From JBBRTJ01 sp038244535 (GTDB lineage Bacteria; Actinomycetota; Acidimicrobiia; Acidimicrobiales; Ilumatobacteraceae), in NCBI GenBank assembly GCA_038244535.1, contig JBBRTJ010000006.1:1-58004 (forward strand): 58,004 nt of DNA, written 5' to 3'. Each line of letters starts with the position of its first letter. Positions within the stretch are counted from its first letter, which is position 1. Under the pieces are notes generated by a model. The model did not search any database. It was not told where the DNA came from and saw only the letters and a list, made by a program, of their open reading frames with translations. Position numbers and translations under genes: made by a program. Below are positions 25,779 through 35,693 of the stretch, piece after piece.

Positions 25779-26912
25779 TCAACGCCGCAGGCGGGCCACG
25801 GCGGCCGGCAGCACCTCGAGCACCTGGTCGACGTCGGCGTCGCTGGATGCCTCACCGAGAGAGAAGCGGACGGCACCCGTCGCCGTCTCCTTGCTGATGC
25901 CCATGGCCGCCAGCACATGGGAGATCTCGAGCGCGCCGCTGGCGCACGACGAGCCGGCCGAGGCGCACACACCGCCTCGCTCGAGCAGATAGAGCAGCGC
26001 CTCGCTCTCGACGCCCTCGATGCACACGTGGGCCGAGCCCGCCACCTTGGCCGCGGGCGCCACCGTCTCGACCACGCCGGGAACCTCGGTCACGAGCCCC
26101 TGCACGAGGCGGTCGCGCAGCGCCCCGACCCTGCGCACGACGTTGTCACGCTCGCCATGAGCGAGGCGCATGGCCTCGGCCATGGCCACGATGCCGGCCA
26201 CGTTGTGAGTGCCGCTGCGTCGCTCGCGCTCCTGCCCGCCACCGAGCAGCAGCGGCTCGAGCTCGATCCCGTTGCGCACGACGAGCGCACCGACGCCCTT
26301 CGGGCCTCCGAACTTGTGGGCACTGATGCTGATGAGGTCGACGCCGGCCGCCACCCCGGCGATGTCGAGCCAGCAGACCGCCTGGATGGCATCGGTGTGC
26401 ACCAGCGCCCCGGGCGCCCGCTCGCGCACGAGCGCCACCACGGCAGCCAGGGGCTGGATCGTGCCGACCTCGTTGTTGGCGGCCATGACCGACACGACGC
26501 GCACGTCGGGCGTCAGTGCGGCGGCCAGCGCGTCGAGGTCGACCACCCCCGAGTGATCGACGCCGACCACTCGACCGTCCAGGCGCTCGACAGGGTGGAG
26601 AACGGCGTGATGCTCGATGGCGGTGCACACGGCCCGGCCGCCGTGGCGCCGAACCGGGCCGAACACGGCGAGGTTGTCGGCCTCGGTGCCGCAGCCGGTG
26701 AACACGACCTCGCCCGGCTCGGCCCCGAGGCACGAGGCAACGACAGCACGAGCCTCGTCGACGGCTCGCCGAGCGTCGCGGGCCAGGAGGTGCGATCCGG
26801 TGGGGTTGGCGTACTGCTCGGACAGGAACGGCAGCATCGCAACGACCGCCTCGGCGCGCATGGGCGTCGAGGCGGCGTGATCGAGGTAGGCGATCCGATC
26901 CGGCACAGGCAC
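25779..26912 (-). CDS. iscS: cysteine desulfurase, IscS/NifS type
   Basis: A PLP enzyme that takes sulfur from cysteine for tRNA thiolation and Fe-S clusters. The PLP-binding Lys lies in SISAHKFGGPKG, and the sulfur-carrying Cys in SAGSSCASG, a short-loop arrangement typical of IscS-like (class I) enzymes. AYLDHAASTPM at the N-terminus is the family signature. The length is 377 aa. The GTG at 26912 follows TAGCCT by 6 nt, and that box begins with the stop codon of the RDD gene. It is followed 25 bp later by mnmA, its likely sulfur acceptor. Confidence 0.94.
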   Translation of the reverse strand: MPVPDRIAYLDHAASTPMRAEAVVAMLPFLSEQYANPTGSHLLARDARRAVDEARAVVASCLGAEPGEVVFTGCGTEADNLAVFGPVRRHGGRAVCTAIEHHAVLHPVERLDGRVVGVDHSGVVDLDALAAALTPDVRVVSVMAANNEVGTIQPLAAVVALVRERAPGALVHTDAIQAVCWLDIAGVAAGVDLISISAHKFGGPKGVGALVVRNGIELEPLLLGGGQERERRSGTHNVAGIVAMAEAMRLAHGERDNVVRRVGALRDRLVQGLVTEVPGVVETVAPAAKVAGSAHVCIEGVESEALLYLLERGGVCASAGSSCASGALEISHVLAAMGISKETATGAVRFSLGEASSDADVDQVLEVLPAAVARLRR

Positions 26913-26918
26913 CCCGTC

Positions 26919-26924
26919 AGGCTA
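26919..26924 (-). promoter_or_regulatory. -10 box TAGCCT built on a stop codon
   Basis: The TAG stop codon of the RDD gene (26922-26924) forms the first half of TAGCCT, 6 nt before the GTG of the cysteine desulfurase gene. iscS-mnmA could thus be transcribed separately as well as from upstream. Confidence 0.45.
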
Positions 26925-27680
26925 CGACGCCCGTTGCTGGCGAGCGGCGCAGACGCAGCTGAGGTAGGTCTCGGGCAGCATCCCCGCGGGGGCCGGCGCA
27001 CCGAGGTGGTCGGCCACGCGAGTCGCCAGGTCGAAGCCGAGCGCGGCCCGGGCATCACTGGTGAGTCCCGCGGCGCGGAGCAGGAACGACCGCACCACCA
27101 GGTGCTGGCGGGTCGTGAGCGCCCTGACGTCGACGACGGCGACGTAGCGCTCCCAACCGATCGGCGAGGGGAACCAGACGGCCCCGACATCGGTGATGGG
27201 CACCCGCTCACGAACCACGACGGTTCCGGCCACGAGATCTCCCAGCCGCTGGCTGCGGGGGCTGCACAGCGCCGACACCACCGCGGTGCCGCCGACAGGA
27301 GGCACGAGGAAGTCGACGAGCCCGAGCATCGCCCGGATGGCTGCGTGTCGGAAGCGCACCGGACCCCCGTCGACCGTGCGGACCCTCAAACCGAGCGCGG
27401 CCTTGCCGGCGGAGCGCCCGACGAACACGGTCTCGCACACCGCCGGGTAGCCGACCAGTCCGAGGGTGAAGACGATCACGACGACCGTGACCACCAGCGT
27501 CTGGGAGATGCCGACGACGGCGTCGAGCAGCCCGAGCACGAACGAGGTCGCCACGAGCACTGACATCACCACGAGCAGGTCGATGAGAAGCGCGACCGAG
27601 CGGCTACCGATGCTGGCCGGCTCGAGGTCGAGCACCACCGCCTCGCCGGTGACGACGCCGACCTCGGTCCGCTGCTGCAC
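26922..27680 (-). CDS. RDD-family membrane protein
   Basis: A 252-aa membrane protein. The RDD domain has the Arg and Asp motif GSRSVALLIDLLVV, a second pair of helices, GRSAGKAALGLRVRTVDGGPVR, and a further helix (about residues 20-145). The C-terminal ~95 residues are soluble and helical, ending in a Cys pair (SCVCA). RDD proteins are of uncertain role; some act in Na+/H+ transport. An RDD gene accompanies the MoxR-DUF58-SpoIIM cluster in mycobacteria too. The GTG at 27680 follows TACGGT by 7 nt. Its stop is 9 bp before the cysteine desulfurase start. Confidence 0.85.
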   Translation of the reverse strand: MQQRTEVGVVTGEAVVLDLEPASIGSRSVALLIDLLVVMSVLVATSFVLGLLDAVVGISQTLVVTVVVIVFTLGLVGYPAVCETVFVGRSAGKAALGLRVRTVDGGPVRFRHAAIRAMLGLVDFLVPPVGGTAVVSALCSPRSQRLGDLVAGTVVVRERVPITDVGAVWFPSPIGWERYVAVVDVRALTTRQHLVVRSFLLRAAGLTSDARAALGFDLATRVADHLGAPAPAGMLPETYLSCVCAARQQRAS

Positions 27681-27686
27681 GGCCAG

Positions 27687-27693
27687 TACCGTA
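27687..27693. promoter_or_regulatory. TACCGTA: one -10 element read on both strands
   Basis: Forward TACCGT (27687-27692) lies 9 nt before the SpoIIM ATG at 27702. Reverse TACGGT (27688-27693) lies 7 nt before the RDD GTG at 27680. The two hexamers share five base pairs in a 21-bp intergenic gap. Confidence 0.55.
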
Positions 27694-27701
27694 CGGCCCA
27701 C

Positions 27702-28754
27702 ATGGATCTCGACGCGTACGTCGCCGCGCACAGCGCCGAGTGGCGACGCCTCGACGAGCTGACGAACCGGTCTCGTCGCGCCAGCCGCCTGTCGGGGGCT
27801 GAGGTGCTCGAGCTCGTCGAGCGCTACCAACAGGCGTCGACCCACCTCGCCTATGTCCGCTCGCACCTCCCCGACCCGGCCCTCGTCACCCGGCTGACCG
27901 CGCTCGTCGGCGCGGCTCACGGGGCCATCCACGGCCACCGACCGCGATCGGCGCGCGGCATCGGCCGCTTCTTTCGCTCCACGTTCCCCGCCGCGGTGTG
28001 GTGGAACCGACGCTTCGTGCTCGCCGCTGCTCTGCTCACCTTCGTGCCGGCGATCGCGCTCGGCGTCTGGATCTCGCACTCGGACGCCGCCCTCGAGGCA
28101 GCCGCACCCGCCGCCGTGCGTGAGGCCTACGTCTCGGACAACTTCGAGAGCTACTACTCGTCGCAGCCTGCCGGTGAGTTCGCCGCCAAGGTGTTCGTCA
28201 ACAACGTCCGCGTGGCGATGCTGGCCTTCGCCGCCGGCATCTTGCTGTGCGTGGTGACCGCCTTCATCCTCGCCCAGAACGGTGCCCTGCTGGGCGTGGC
28301 GGCCGGGCTCTTCGCATCCGTGGGTGAGTCACCAAAGATGTGGGGGTTGCTGCTCCCCCACGGCGTGCTCGAGCTGTCGGCTGTCGTCGTGGCCGGTGCC
28401 GCGGGCCTGCGCATCGGGTGGACGGTCATCGACCCCGGCGACCGTCGTCGCGCCGATGCGCTCATCGAGGAGGGGCGGCGATCAGCGGCCATCGTGCTCG
28501 GCCTGATCCTGGCCTTCGCGGTGGCCGGCACCATCGAGGGCTTCGTCACCGGTCGAGGCGTGTCCACGCCGCTCCGGGTCGGGCTCGGGCTCACCGTGGG
28601 TGCCGCATTCTGGGCCTACGTCGTGATCGTCGGGCGCCGAGCGATCGCCGGCGGTGACCGCGGGCTGCTGGGCGCGCCTCCACGGGTTCGCCCCGGCGCT
28701 GATGGCCGTGCCGGCGACGATCAGAGCCGGCCGCTCGCCTTGGCTCCGAGGTAG
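27702..28754 (+). CDS. SpoIIM-family (DUF95) membrane protein
   Basis: A 350-aa membrane protein of the stage II sporulation protein M family. A helical soluble N-terminus (MDLDAYVAAHSAEWRRLDEL) is followed by four to five membrane helices starting near residue 105. Conserved segments include FVNNVRVAMLAFAAGILL and LLPHGVLELSAVVVAGAAGL, the glutamate-containing core of the family. In non-sporulating actinobacteria it belongs to the MoxR/DUF58 cluster. The start follows TACCGT by 9 nt. The last 34 bp overlap the end of the DUF58 gene on the other strand. Confidence 0.88.
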   Translation: MDLDAYVAAHSAEWRRLDELTNRSRRASRLSGAEVLELVERYQQASTHLAYVRSHLPDPALVTRLTALVGAAHGAIHGHRPRSARGIGRFFRSTFPAAVWWNRRFVLAAALLTFVPAIALGVWISHSDAALEAAAPAAVREAYVSDNFESYYSSQPAGEFAAKVFVNNVRVAMLAFAAGILLCVVTAFILAQNGALLGVAAGLFASVGESPKMWGLLLPHGVLELSAVVVAGAAGLRIGWTVIDPGDRRRADALIEEGRRSAAIVLGLILAFAVAGTIEGFVTGRGVSTPLRVGLGLTVGAAFWAYVVIVGRRAIAGGDRGLLGAPPRVRPGADGRAGDDQSRPLALAPR

Positions 28755-30031
28755 GCCTCGGCCAGCCGTCGAGGCAGCAGCGACGGCACCTCGTCAAGCA
28801 CCACCGCGCCCGCCTCCCGCAGCCTCGCCGCGGCCAGCGATCGCCGCTCGATCGAGGCCACAGCCGCGGCCTGGCGGTACGCGTCCTCAGCACCGTCGAC
28901 CCGGCCGTGGCGCCACGACGCCACCACCGGATCGCGCACGCCCGCGACGATCACGAGGTGGCGCCGGGCGAGCACGGCGACCGCCGGCGCCAGCTCCTCG
29001 TGCACGACCGCGGCCGACAGCTCGGTGAGCACCACCAGGAGCGATCGGCGGCGGGCACGAAGCGAGGCTGCGGTGCAGCCACCGACGTAGTCGCTCTCGA
29101 CCAGGCGCGTCTGCAGGCGGTAGACGGCGTCGGTGAGCCTCGCCAACTGGCCAGGGCCGGCACCAGGCGCCACGACCGCCCGAACCTGGTCGTCGAAGGC
29201 CACGAGTCCGACGCGGTCGGCTTGGCGAAGGGCCACCGATGCCAGCAACAGGGCGGCGTCGAGGGCATGGTCGATCCGTGGGACGCCATCGACCGTGCCC
29301 GCCATCAGCCGCCCCGTGTCGAGCACCACCACCACCGGCTGGTTTCGCTCGGCCCGGTACGTCCGCACGATCGGTCGCCCGACGCGTGCCGTGGCCGCCC
29401 AGTCGAGGCGCCGGAACTCGTCGTCGGGCGTGTAGTCGCGCAGCTGCTCGAACTCGGTGCCGCCGCCCCGGCCCTGCGCCGAACGAAGACCGGCGTCCGG
29501 CACCCGGGCCCGCTCCAACAGGGCCGCCGCATCGGTGCGACGAGCGAAGGCGGGCAGGACCCGCACCGCCCCGGGGAGCACACGGGGTCGCTGACGACAC
29601 GCGAGCCCGAGCGGCCCGCGGACACGCACGACCACCTCGCCGAACGCCAGCAAGCCTCGCCGCGCCGGTCTGATCGTGGTCGTCACCCTCGCTCGCCCGC
29701 CACGGGGAACGACGGCGGTGAAGCGGCGGACGCCGGCACCGAGCGACGGTGGCGGCGAATCGGCGACGGCCACCGATGCGAGACGCCGACCGGGGTTGGT
29801 GACCGTCCACACCAGGTCGGCCTCGGCACCGAGGGCCACCGATGACGGCAGGCTCCGCTCGACGACGATGCTCGACGGATCGGGCGCGAGCGCGGCATCG
29901 AGCACGGCGACCACGACGAGCGCGGCTACCACGACCACGAGGCGCCACCACGACTCGCCGGGGAGCACGATGAGCAGCGGCGCGGTGAGCGCCGCCACCA
30001 CGGCGAGGCGCCCGGTGGGGACCGGGATCAC
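28721..30031 (-). CDS. DUF58 protein with von Willebrand-like domain
   Basis: A 436-aa protein. Two N-terminal helices (about 5-50) anchor it, then an Ig-like region leads to the DUF58 core GTEFEQLRDYTPDDEFRRLDWAATARVG (about 190-217). A vWA-type fold follows with the metal-site-like VVLDTGRLM. DUF58 proteins act with MoxR ATPases as chaperone-like or metal-insertion partners. The GTG at 30031 is preferred over an upstream ATG because it leaves a 31-bp gap after moxR and begins right at the membrane helices. The gene overlaps the SpoIIM gene tail to tail by 34 bp. Confidence 0.9.
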   Translation of the reverse strand: MIPVPTGRLAVVAALTAPLLIVLPGESWWRLVVVVAALVVVAVLDAALAPDPSSIVVERSLPSSVALGAEADLVWTVTNPGRRLASVAVADSPPPSLGAGVRRFTAVVPRGGRARVTTTIRPARRGLLAFGEVVVRVRGPLGLACRQRPRVLPGAVRVLPAFARRTDAAALLERARVPDAGLRSAQGRGGGTEFEQLRDYTPDDEFRRLDWAATARVGRPIVRTYRAERNQPVVVVLDTGRLMAGTVDGVPRIDHALDAALLLASVALRQADRVGLVAFDDQVRAVVAPGAGPGQLARLTDAVYRLQTRLVESDYVGGCTAASLRARRRSLLVVLTELSAAVVHEELAPAVAVLARRHLVIVAGVRDPVVASWRHGRVDGAEDAYRQAAAVASIERRSLAAARLREAGAVVLDEVPSLLPRRLAEAYLGAKASGRL

Positions 30032-30062
30032 GGGTGCCGTCCCGACGCGCCGCTTCGCGTGG

Positions 30063-31060
<998 letters not shown>

Positions 31061-31064
<4 letters not shown>

Positions 31065-32146
31065 CGGGCATCCCTTCGAAGATCATCGAGTGCGGAAGCG
31101 ACGGCGACGAGCGCGCGGTCGCTCGTGGGTGGGGGTCCGTCCAGCGCAGAACGAGCGCGATCGGGGTCGACGCCGCGGGCCGCCAACGCGTCGACGAGCT
31201 CGGCGGTCGGCGCATCGGCGGGGACGCCGACGGATGCCGCCAGGTCCCGGCGGGCTTCAGCGCGCAGCAGCCTGGCGGCCTCGTCGGCGCGGTGCGAGCG
31301 CTGCAGCAGCGCGGCCGTCGCCACCACCAGCTCGCTCCCGTCGACCGCGACGAGCGGCACCTCGGCCACCGGTGCCCCGAGCCGACGCATCCGCCAGAGT
31401 GCGACCACGACGAACGCTACGGCCAGCGCTGCGAAGGCCTGCAGCACCTTCGGCGAGATCAGGCCGAGGAGTCCCTCGCGGCCGGCTCCGGCCCGCGCTC
31501 GCTGCAGCACCACCACCCGACCACCAGGAACAGGAGCCAGGATCGCCGTGGCCATCGGGGCGTTGTCGGCCAGCGCAAGGCGACTGTTCTGCAACGGCCC
31601 GCTCCCGCCGAGGGCGACGACCGTGCCCGTCCCCTGACGGGTGGTGATCACGAACGCGTACCGACCATCGCCGAAGCAGCTGCCCGTACCGGGCGCCAGG
31701 ACGTAGGCCAGGCCGCCGTCGGGATCGATCGTCCGCAAGGGCCGCAGCGGCGTCACGCTGCACGTGCCCCGCTCGACCTCGCCCGGTGCGATGGTCTGCG
31801 AGCCGCCATCGGTCGACGGCCCACCGTGCAACGACGAGGCGGGGTCCGCCACCACGAGCAGCCCGCCCGCCTCGACCCAGGTCAGCAACTGGTCGCGCTG
31901 GGGGTTGGTGAGATCGTCGCGGAGCACGAGGGTGACGAGCCGGCCGTCGCGAGCCGTGGGGACGTCGCTCGTCAGGTCGACGCTCGCCCCTCGCTGACGC
32001 AGGAGCGCCACCAACCCGCTGGTGCCCGTCGGGCCGTTCGACGTCGGGTCGAGCGGCGTCGAACCCTCGCTCCCACCCATGACGAGTGCCGCCACGATCA
32101 CCGCCAGGCCCACGAGCAGCCACGGCACCACCCGCCGGACGTTCAT
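31061..32146 (-). CDS. DUF4350 membrane-anchored protein
   Basis: A 361-aa protein with an N-terminal helix (VPWLLVGLAVIVAALVM), an extracytoplasmic Rossmann-like DUF4350 domain (GTSGLVALLRQRGASVDL, then GGLLVVADP), a second helix near residue 255 (FAALAVAFVVVALW) and a short cytoplasmic C-terminus. The domain resembles the glutamine-amidotransferase-like fold without an obvious catalytic Cys. The ATG at 32146 overlaps the DUF4129 stop by 4 nt, and its own stop overlaps the moxR start by 4 nt, so translation is coupled on both sides. Confidence 0.85.
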
Positions 32147-32874
32147 GACGGTGGTCCCGCGGCCAGGGCAAGGCTCGCCCCGCTCGGCCGACCGGCCAGC
32201 ACGAGCGCTTCGAGGCGCCGGAACTCGGCCAGGTCGACCGATCCGACGGGAGCACCGCCGTACCACGTCGCCTCGAACAGCGCCGTCGCCTGCGCGAAGT
32301 GGGGGGCCGATGCCGGCGCCCGCACGGCGAGCTGCGCACGCTCCTCGCCGGTCGTGCGCCCGGGTACTTCGTCGAGCAGGCCACGCTCGTCCAGTTCGAC
32401 GACGAGCGACCGGTATCGGCACCGCAACGCGTCGCGGAACCGACCGCCGGCCTCGTGCGCCTCAGCCTCGGCTCGCCACGCCTCCGGCGGCCGGCTCGGT
32501 TCAGTCACCACGTGTGGGCTCGGAGCCTTGGTCCGCCGTCGCGTCAACGCGCCGCTCCGCACCACGAAGACGGCCAAGACGACGAGACCAGCCGCCACCG
32601 CCACGAGCACGACCACGGCCAGCCAGGTCCCCGACCCGCCGCCGGACAACCCGCCGAGGAGCGAGTCGATCCGATCGATCACCCATCGCACCACCCGCTC
32701 GACGAGGTTCGGCTCTGCCGCTGCCTTCGGCTTGGCATTGACGATGACGGCGGCCTGACGGCGGACCTCGGCGGGAACCTGGTTGGTCGGGGGCAGGTCG
32801 GGACCGCCGTCCCCTGGGGCGCCGTCGGCGCGTGGGAGCACCGCCACGAGCGCGCGCAGCCCGAGCGCCGACAT
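32143..32874 (-). CDS. DUF4129 protein
   Basis: A 243-aa protein. It has an N-terminal extracytoplasmic stretch, one helix (TWLAVVVLVAVAAGLVVLAVFVV, about 82-104) and a cytoplasmic DUF4129 domain with ALRCRYRSLVVELDERGLL and TGEERAQLAVRAP, ending FEATWYGGAPV. DUF4129 domains are often found with transglutaminase-like or MoxR/DUF58 proteins. The ATG at 32874 shares one nucleotide with the upstream stop (TGATG), which fixes the start and indicates coupling. Confidence 0.85.
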   Translation of the reverse strand: MSALGLRALVAVLPRADGAPGDGGPDLPPTNQVPAEVRRQAAVIVNAKPKAAAEPNLVERVVRWVIDRIDSLLGGLSGGGSGTWLAVVVLVAVAAGLVVLAVFVVRSGALTRRRTKAPSPHVVTEPSRPPEAWRAEAEAHEAGGRFRDALRCRYRSLVVELDERGLLDEVPGRTTGEERAQLAVRAPASAPHFAQATALFEATWYGGAPVGSVDLAEFRRLEALVLAGRPSGASLALAAGPPS

Positions 32875-33809
32875 CAGCGGTCGGGGAACGCAGTGGCCAT
32901 CTCGAGCTGGAGGTCGACGCCCTCGCGCCGCACCCGCAGGTCGAGGTAGGCAAAGGTGGTTGCACCTGCAACTATCGAGAGGCCAATGATGCCGACCACG
33001 ATGCTGAGCGCACCATCGGCGACCCACCACCAACCTCCGAACGCGCTCGCCAGCACCCTGGGCAGAACGGAGAGGCTGTAGCTGAGCAGGATGGTGAACA
33101 GCGCCGTGAGCAGCGCGAGGCCGAGGCACCACCAGAAGCGGCCGGCAACCAGGCGCCACGACCGCCTCATGGCAGCGATCGGGCCGAGCCCTTCGAGCGC
33201 GATGACGGGCACGGTCACCATGAACAGCACCATCGCCGCCACCCACAGCACGCCCGTGCAGCTGCCGGCGAGCTCGGCCAGGTGGACCAAGACCCAGGCG
33301 ACGACGAGCGCCGGCGACCGCCGCAGCGTCCGCCACAGCAGCTCACCGGTCCCGACTGTCTCGCCCATGCGGTCGGCCACGGCGACGGGGGCCACCACCG
33401 AGGTCACCAACGACAACGTCAGACCGGCGAGGGCGATGACCAGCCAACCGACCCAGGCCGGCCGATCGGAGCTCGAGGTCGCCAGGTTCCACGGCGTGCT
33501 CTGGCTGGCATCACTCGACGACACGCCGAGCGTGGCGACGGACACGAGCTCGTAGGGCACGACGAACACCGCCACTGCGGGGATGATCGACGCGGCCCGG
33601 CGCCGCAAGAGGCGGGCGCCCCGATCGATGGCCTCGGTCATGGCGATGGGTCGCCAGGCCGCCGGGCTCGGGAGCATGGCGATCGGATCGGTCGGGGACA
33701 GTGGTACGAGGGCAGCGGGGCTGAGCGGCTGGTCGACGAGGCCGTGATCATCGCCCCGTGCCCTCGGCGGCTCCGCCGGTCCCGACTCGGGCGCCACCCA
33801 ATCCGCCAT
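32874..33809 (-). CDS. polytopic membrane protein heading the MoxR operon
   Basis: A 311-aa membrane protein with about six helices after a Pro-rich N-terminal ~70 residues. The pattern LLRRRAASIIPAVAVFVVPYELV, PVIALEGLGPIAAMRRSWRLVAGRFWW and a C-terminal TTFAYLDLRVRREG matches the glycerophosphodiester-phosphodiesterase membrane-domain / YciC-like group. No catalytic domain is attached. It starts the five-gene run membrane protein-DUF4129-DUF4350-MoxR-DUF58. The ATG at 33809 has CACGAT 6 nt upstream and is divergent from a methyltransferase. Confidence 0.75.
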   Translation of the reverse strand: MADWVAPESGPAEPPRARGDDHGLVDQPLSPAALVPLSPTDPIAMLPSPAAWRPIAMTEAIDRGARLLRRRAASIIPAVAVFVVPYELVSVATLGVSSSDASQSTPWNLATSSSDRPAWVGWLVIALAGLTLSLVTSVVAPVAVADRMGETVGTGELLWRTLRRSPALVVAWVLVHLAELAGSCTGVLWVAAMVLFMVTVPVIALEGLGPIAAMRRSWRLVAGRFWWCLGLALLTALFTILLSYSLSVLPRVLASAFGGWWWVADGALSIVVGIIGLSIVAGATTFAYLDLRVRREGVDLQLEMATAFPDR

Positions 33810-33815
33810 GGGCTC

Positions 33816-33828
33816 ATCGTGGCATGGT
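33816..33828. promoter_or_regulatory. adjacent divergent -10-like boxes
   Basis: Reverse CACGAT (33816-33821) lies 6 nt before the ATG at 33809. Forward CATGGT (33823-33828) lies 7 nt before the GTG at 33836. Both deviate from TANNNT at the first base, so they are weaker calls. Confidence 0.35.
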
Positions 33829-33835
33829 GGGCGCC

Positions 33836-34570
33836 GTGCGCGGCTACGACGAGACGAGCTACGGCGAGGGCATGGCCGAGGTCTACGACGATTGGTACGC
33901 CGACGTCACCGACGTCGAGGCGACGACGGCCTACCTGGCCCGGCTCGCCGGGGCTGGGCCAGTGCTCGAGCTCGGCATCGGGACCGGCCGTCTAGCACTG
34001 CCGCTCGTGGCCCTCGGGGTCGAGGTGCAGGGGGTCGACGGGTCATCGGCGATGGTCGAGCGGTTGCGGGCCAAGCCCGGGGGCGAGGCCATCGCCGTCA
34101 CCATCGCCGACCTCGGCGGGAGCGAGCCACCAGGGCCGTTCACGTTGGTCTTCGTCGCCTACAACACGCTGTTCGGCCTGACGTCGGCCGCGGCTCAGGC
34201 CGCCTGCTTCGCCAGCGTGGCCGCCCGCCTCGCCCCCGGTGGCCGCTTCGTCGTCGAGGCCTTCGTCCCCGCCGAGCAGCACGAAGGGCGTGGTCAGGTC
34301 ACCGTGCGCCACCTCGAGGCCGGTCGGGTCGTCCTGGCCGTCGATGTGCATGACCCCGTCACCCAGGTCGCCAGGGGGAGCTTCGTCGACATCACCGAGG
34401 CCGGCATCAGGCTCCGGCCCTGGACCGTGCGCTACTCGACGCCAGTCGAGCTCGACGCCATGGCCGCGGCCGCCGGGCTCGAGCTCGAGTGGTGTCACGC
34501 CGGCTGGACCGATGAGCCGTTTGGCACAGACAGTCCCACCCATGTCAGCTGCTGGCGCCGCTTGCGGTAG
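33836..34570 (+). CDS. class I SAM-dependent methyltransferase
   Basis: A 244-aa methyltransferase with motif I VLELGIGTGRLALPL (about residues 43-57), VQGVDGSSAMVERL after it, and FTLVFVAYNTLFGL as motif IV. The N-terminus YDETSYGEGMAEVYDDWY is typical of a widespread bacterial group whose substrate is unknown. The GTG at 33836 is used because the fold begins right there and the upstream 26 codons lie in the promoter region. It is followed by a 133-bp gap with a hairpin, then galT. Confidence 0.8.
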   Translation: MRGYDETSYGEGMAEVYDDWYADVTDVEATTAYLARLAGAGPVLELGIGTGRLALPLVALGVEVQGVDGSSAMVERLRAKPGGEAIAVTIADLGGSEPPGPFTLVFVAYNTLFGLTSAAAQAACFASVAARLAPGGRFVVEAFVPAEQHEGRGQVTVRHLEAGRVVLAVDVHDPVTQVARGSFVDITEAGIRLRPWTVRYSTPVELDAMAAAAGLELEWCHAGWTDEPFGTDSPTHVSCWRRLR

Positions 34571-34592
34571 AAGGATCCCCAGCTCAGCCGAC

Positions 34593-34617
34593 GTTGTGGT
34601 GCATCGTGCCCCACAAC
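34593..34617 (+). terminator. GTTGTGG/CCACAAC hairpin before galT
   Basis: A perfect 7-bp stem with an 11-nt loop lies 23 nt after the methyltransferase stop. A second small stem CGTGG/CCACG follows at 34620-34637. Termination or attenuation ahead of galT is possible. The remaining gap up to 34703 is less GC-rich than the genes around it. Confidence 0.45.
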
Positions 34618-34687
34618 TTCGTGGTAACGGTTCCACGGCGTTTCCATTACGGGATCCGCGTGTCTGCGTTTGCTTTGCCTCGCGGGG

Positions 34688-34693
34688 TACCCT
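34688..34693 (+). promoter_or_regulatory. -10 box TACCCT for galT
   Basis: TACCCT lies 10 nt before the ATG at 34704, which would give a leader of only about 3 nt. It decides the galT start. Confidence 0.4.
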
Positions 34694-34703
34694 GACCTTC
34701 GAG

Positions 34704-35693
34704 ATGAGCCAGCTTCGCCTGAATCCATTGAACGGACGATGGGTGACGGTCGTTGCCGAGAGGGCCGAACGACCCACCGACTTCGCACCGCGCACCCAGG
34801 AGATCGAGTCCGATCCCGCCCGCCCTTGCCCGTTCTGCCCTGGGCACGAGGCGAGCGACCCGCCCGCGTTCGAGCACCTCGATCGCGACGGCAGGTGGGC
34901 CGTGCGCATCGTGCCCAACCTGTACCCGGCCTTCTTCGGTGACGAACCGATGACCGTGCGTCACCTCGGCCCCGTGTTCACGCAGGCCACCGCCAGCGGC
35001 ATCCACGAGGTCCTCGTGCTCTCGCCGGACCACAACGGTTCGTGGGCCAACCTCGACGATCGTGCCGCCGGTGATGTGATGACGTTCCTGCGCGACCGCA
35101 TGGAGGAGCACGCCGGCATCAGCCGCGTCCGCTACACGCAGGCCATCGTCAACCACGGCCGCGAGGCCGGGGCCTCGCTCAAGCACCCCCACGGCCAGTT
35201 GCTCGGCATGCCGTTCGTCCCCGGAGAGATCCTCGACGAGGAGGCGGCCTTCGATCGCTTCGAGGGCGGTTGCCTGCTGTGCACCACCGCCGAGGCCGAG
35301 ATGGCCGAGGGTGTCCGAGTCGTCTACCAGGACGACCTGGTCCTCATCGTGTGCCCCTACTGGAGCGGCTCGCCCTACGAGCTCCTGGTCATCCCCCGCG
35401 AGCACGAGTCCCACCTCGACCGGGCGTCGGCCGAAGACCTCGAGGCCGTCGGTCGAGGCGTGCGCACCGTGCTGGCCAACCTGCGCTCGGTGCTCGGCGA
35501 CCTGAGCTACAGCCTCGGCTTCCACACCGCTCCGCACAACCACGACGGCCTCTACCACTGGCACTGCCACATCTGGCCGAAGCTCACGAGCGTGGCCGGC
35601 TTCGAGCGGGGCACCGGTGTGCTCGTCAACATCACCCCGCCCGAGTTCGCGGCGGCCCAGCTCCAGATGGTCGGCAGCGGCGCCCGCCGGTGA
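34704..35693 (+). CDS. galT: galactose-1-phosphate uridylyltransferase
   Basis: A 329-aa HIT-superfamily nucleotidyltransferase. It would exchange UMP between UDP-glucose and galactose-1-phosphate. The zinc-site Cys pair CPFCPG is near residue 40. HPHGQLLG contains a conserved His pair, and the late HWHCHIWP carries a further His set. The family includes UDP-glucose and ADP-type variants, so sugar specificity is not certain, and galK/galE are absent here. The ATG at 34704 follows TACCCT. The stop overlaps the next gene's GTG (GTGA). Confidence 0.85.
   Translation: MSQLRLNPLNGRWVTVVAERAERPTDFAPRTQEIESDPARPCPFCPGHEASDPPAFEHLDRDGRWAVRIVPNLYPAFFGDEPMTVRHLGPVFTQATASGIHEVLVLSPDHNGSWANLDDRAAGDVMTFLRDRMEEHAGISRVRYTQAIVNHGREAGASLKHPHGQLLGMPFVPGEILDEEAAFDRFEGGCLLCTTAEAEMAEGVRVVYQDDLVLIVCPYWSGSPYELLVIPREHESHLDRASAEDLEAVGRGVRTVLANLRSVLGDLSYSLGFHTAPHNHDGLYHWHCHIWPKLTSVAGFERGTGVLVNITPPEFAAAQLQMVGSGARR

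Noticed and set aside
25530..27563. 677-codon open frame on the forward strand across mnmA, iscS and RDD
   Set aside because: It crosses three well-recognised reverse-strand genes and has the low-complexity His/Arg/Gly composition of antisense frames.
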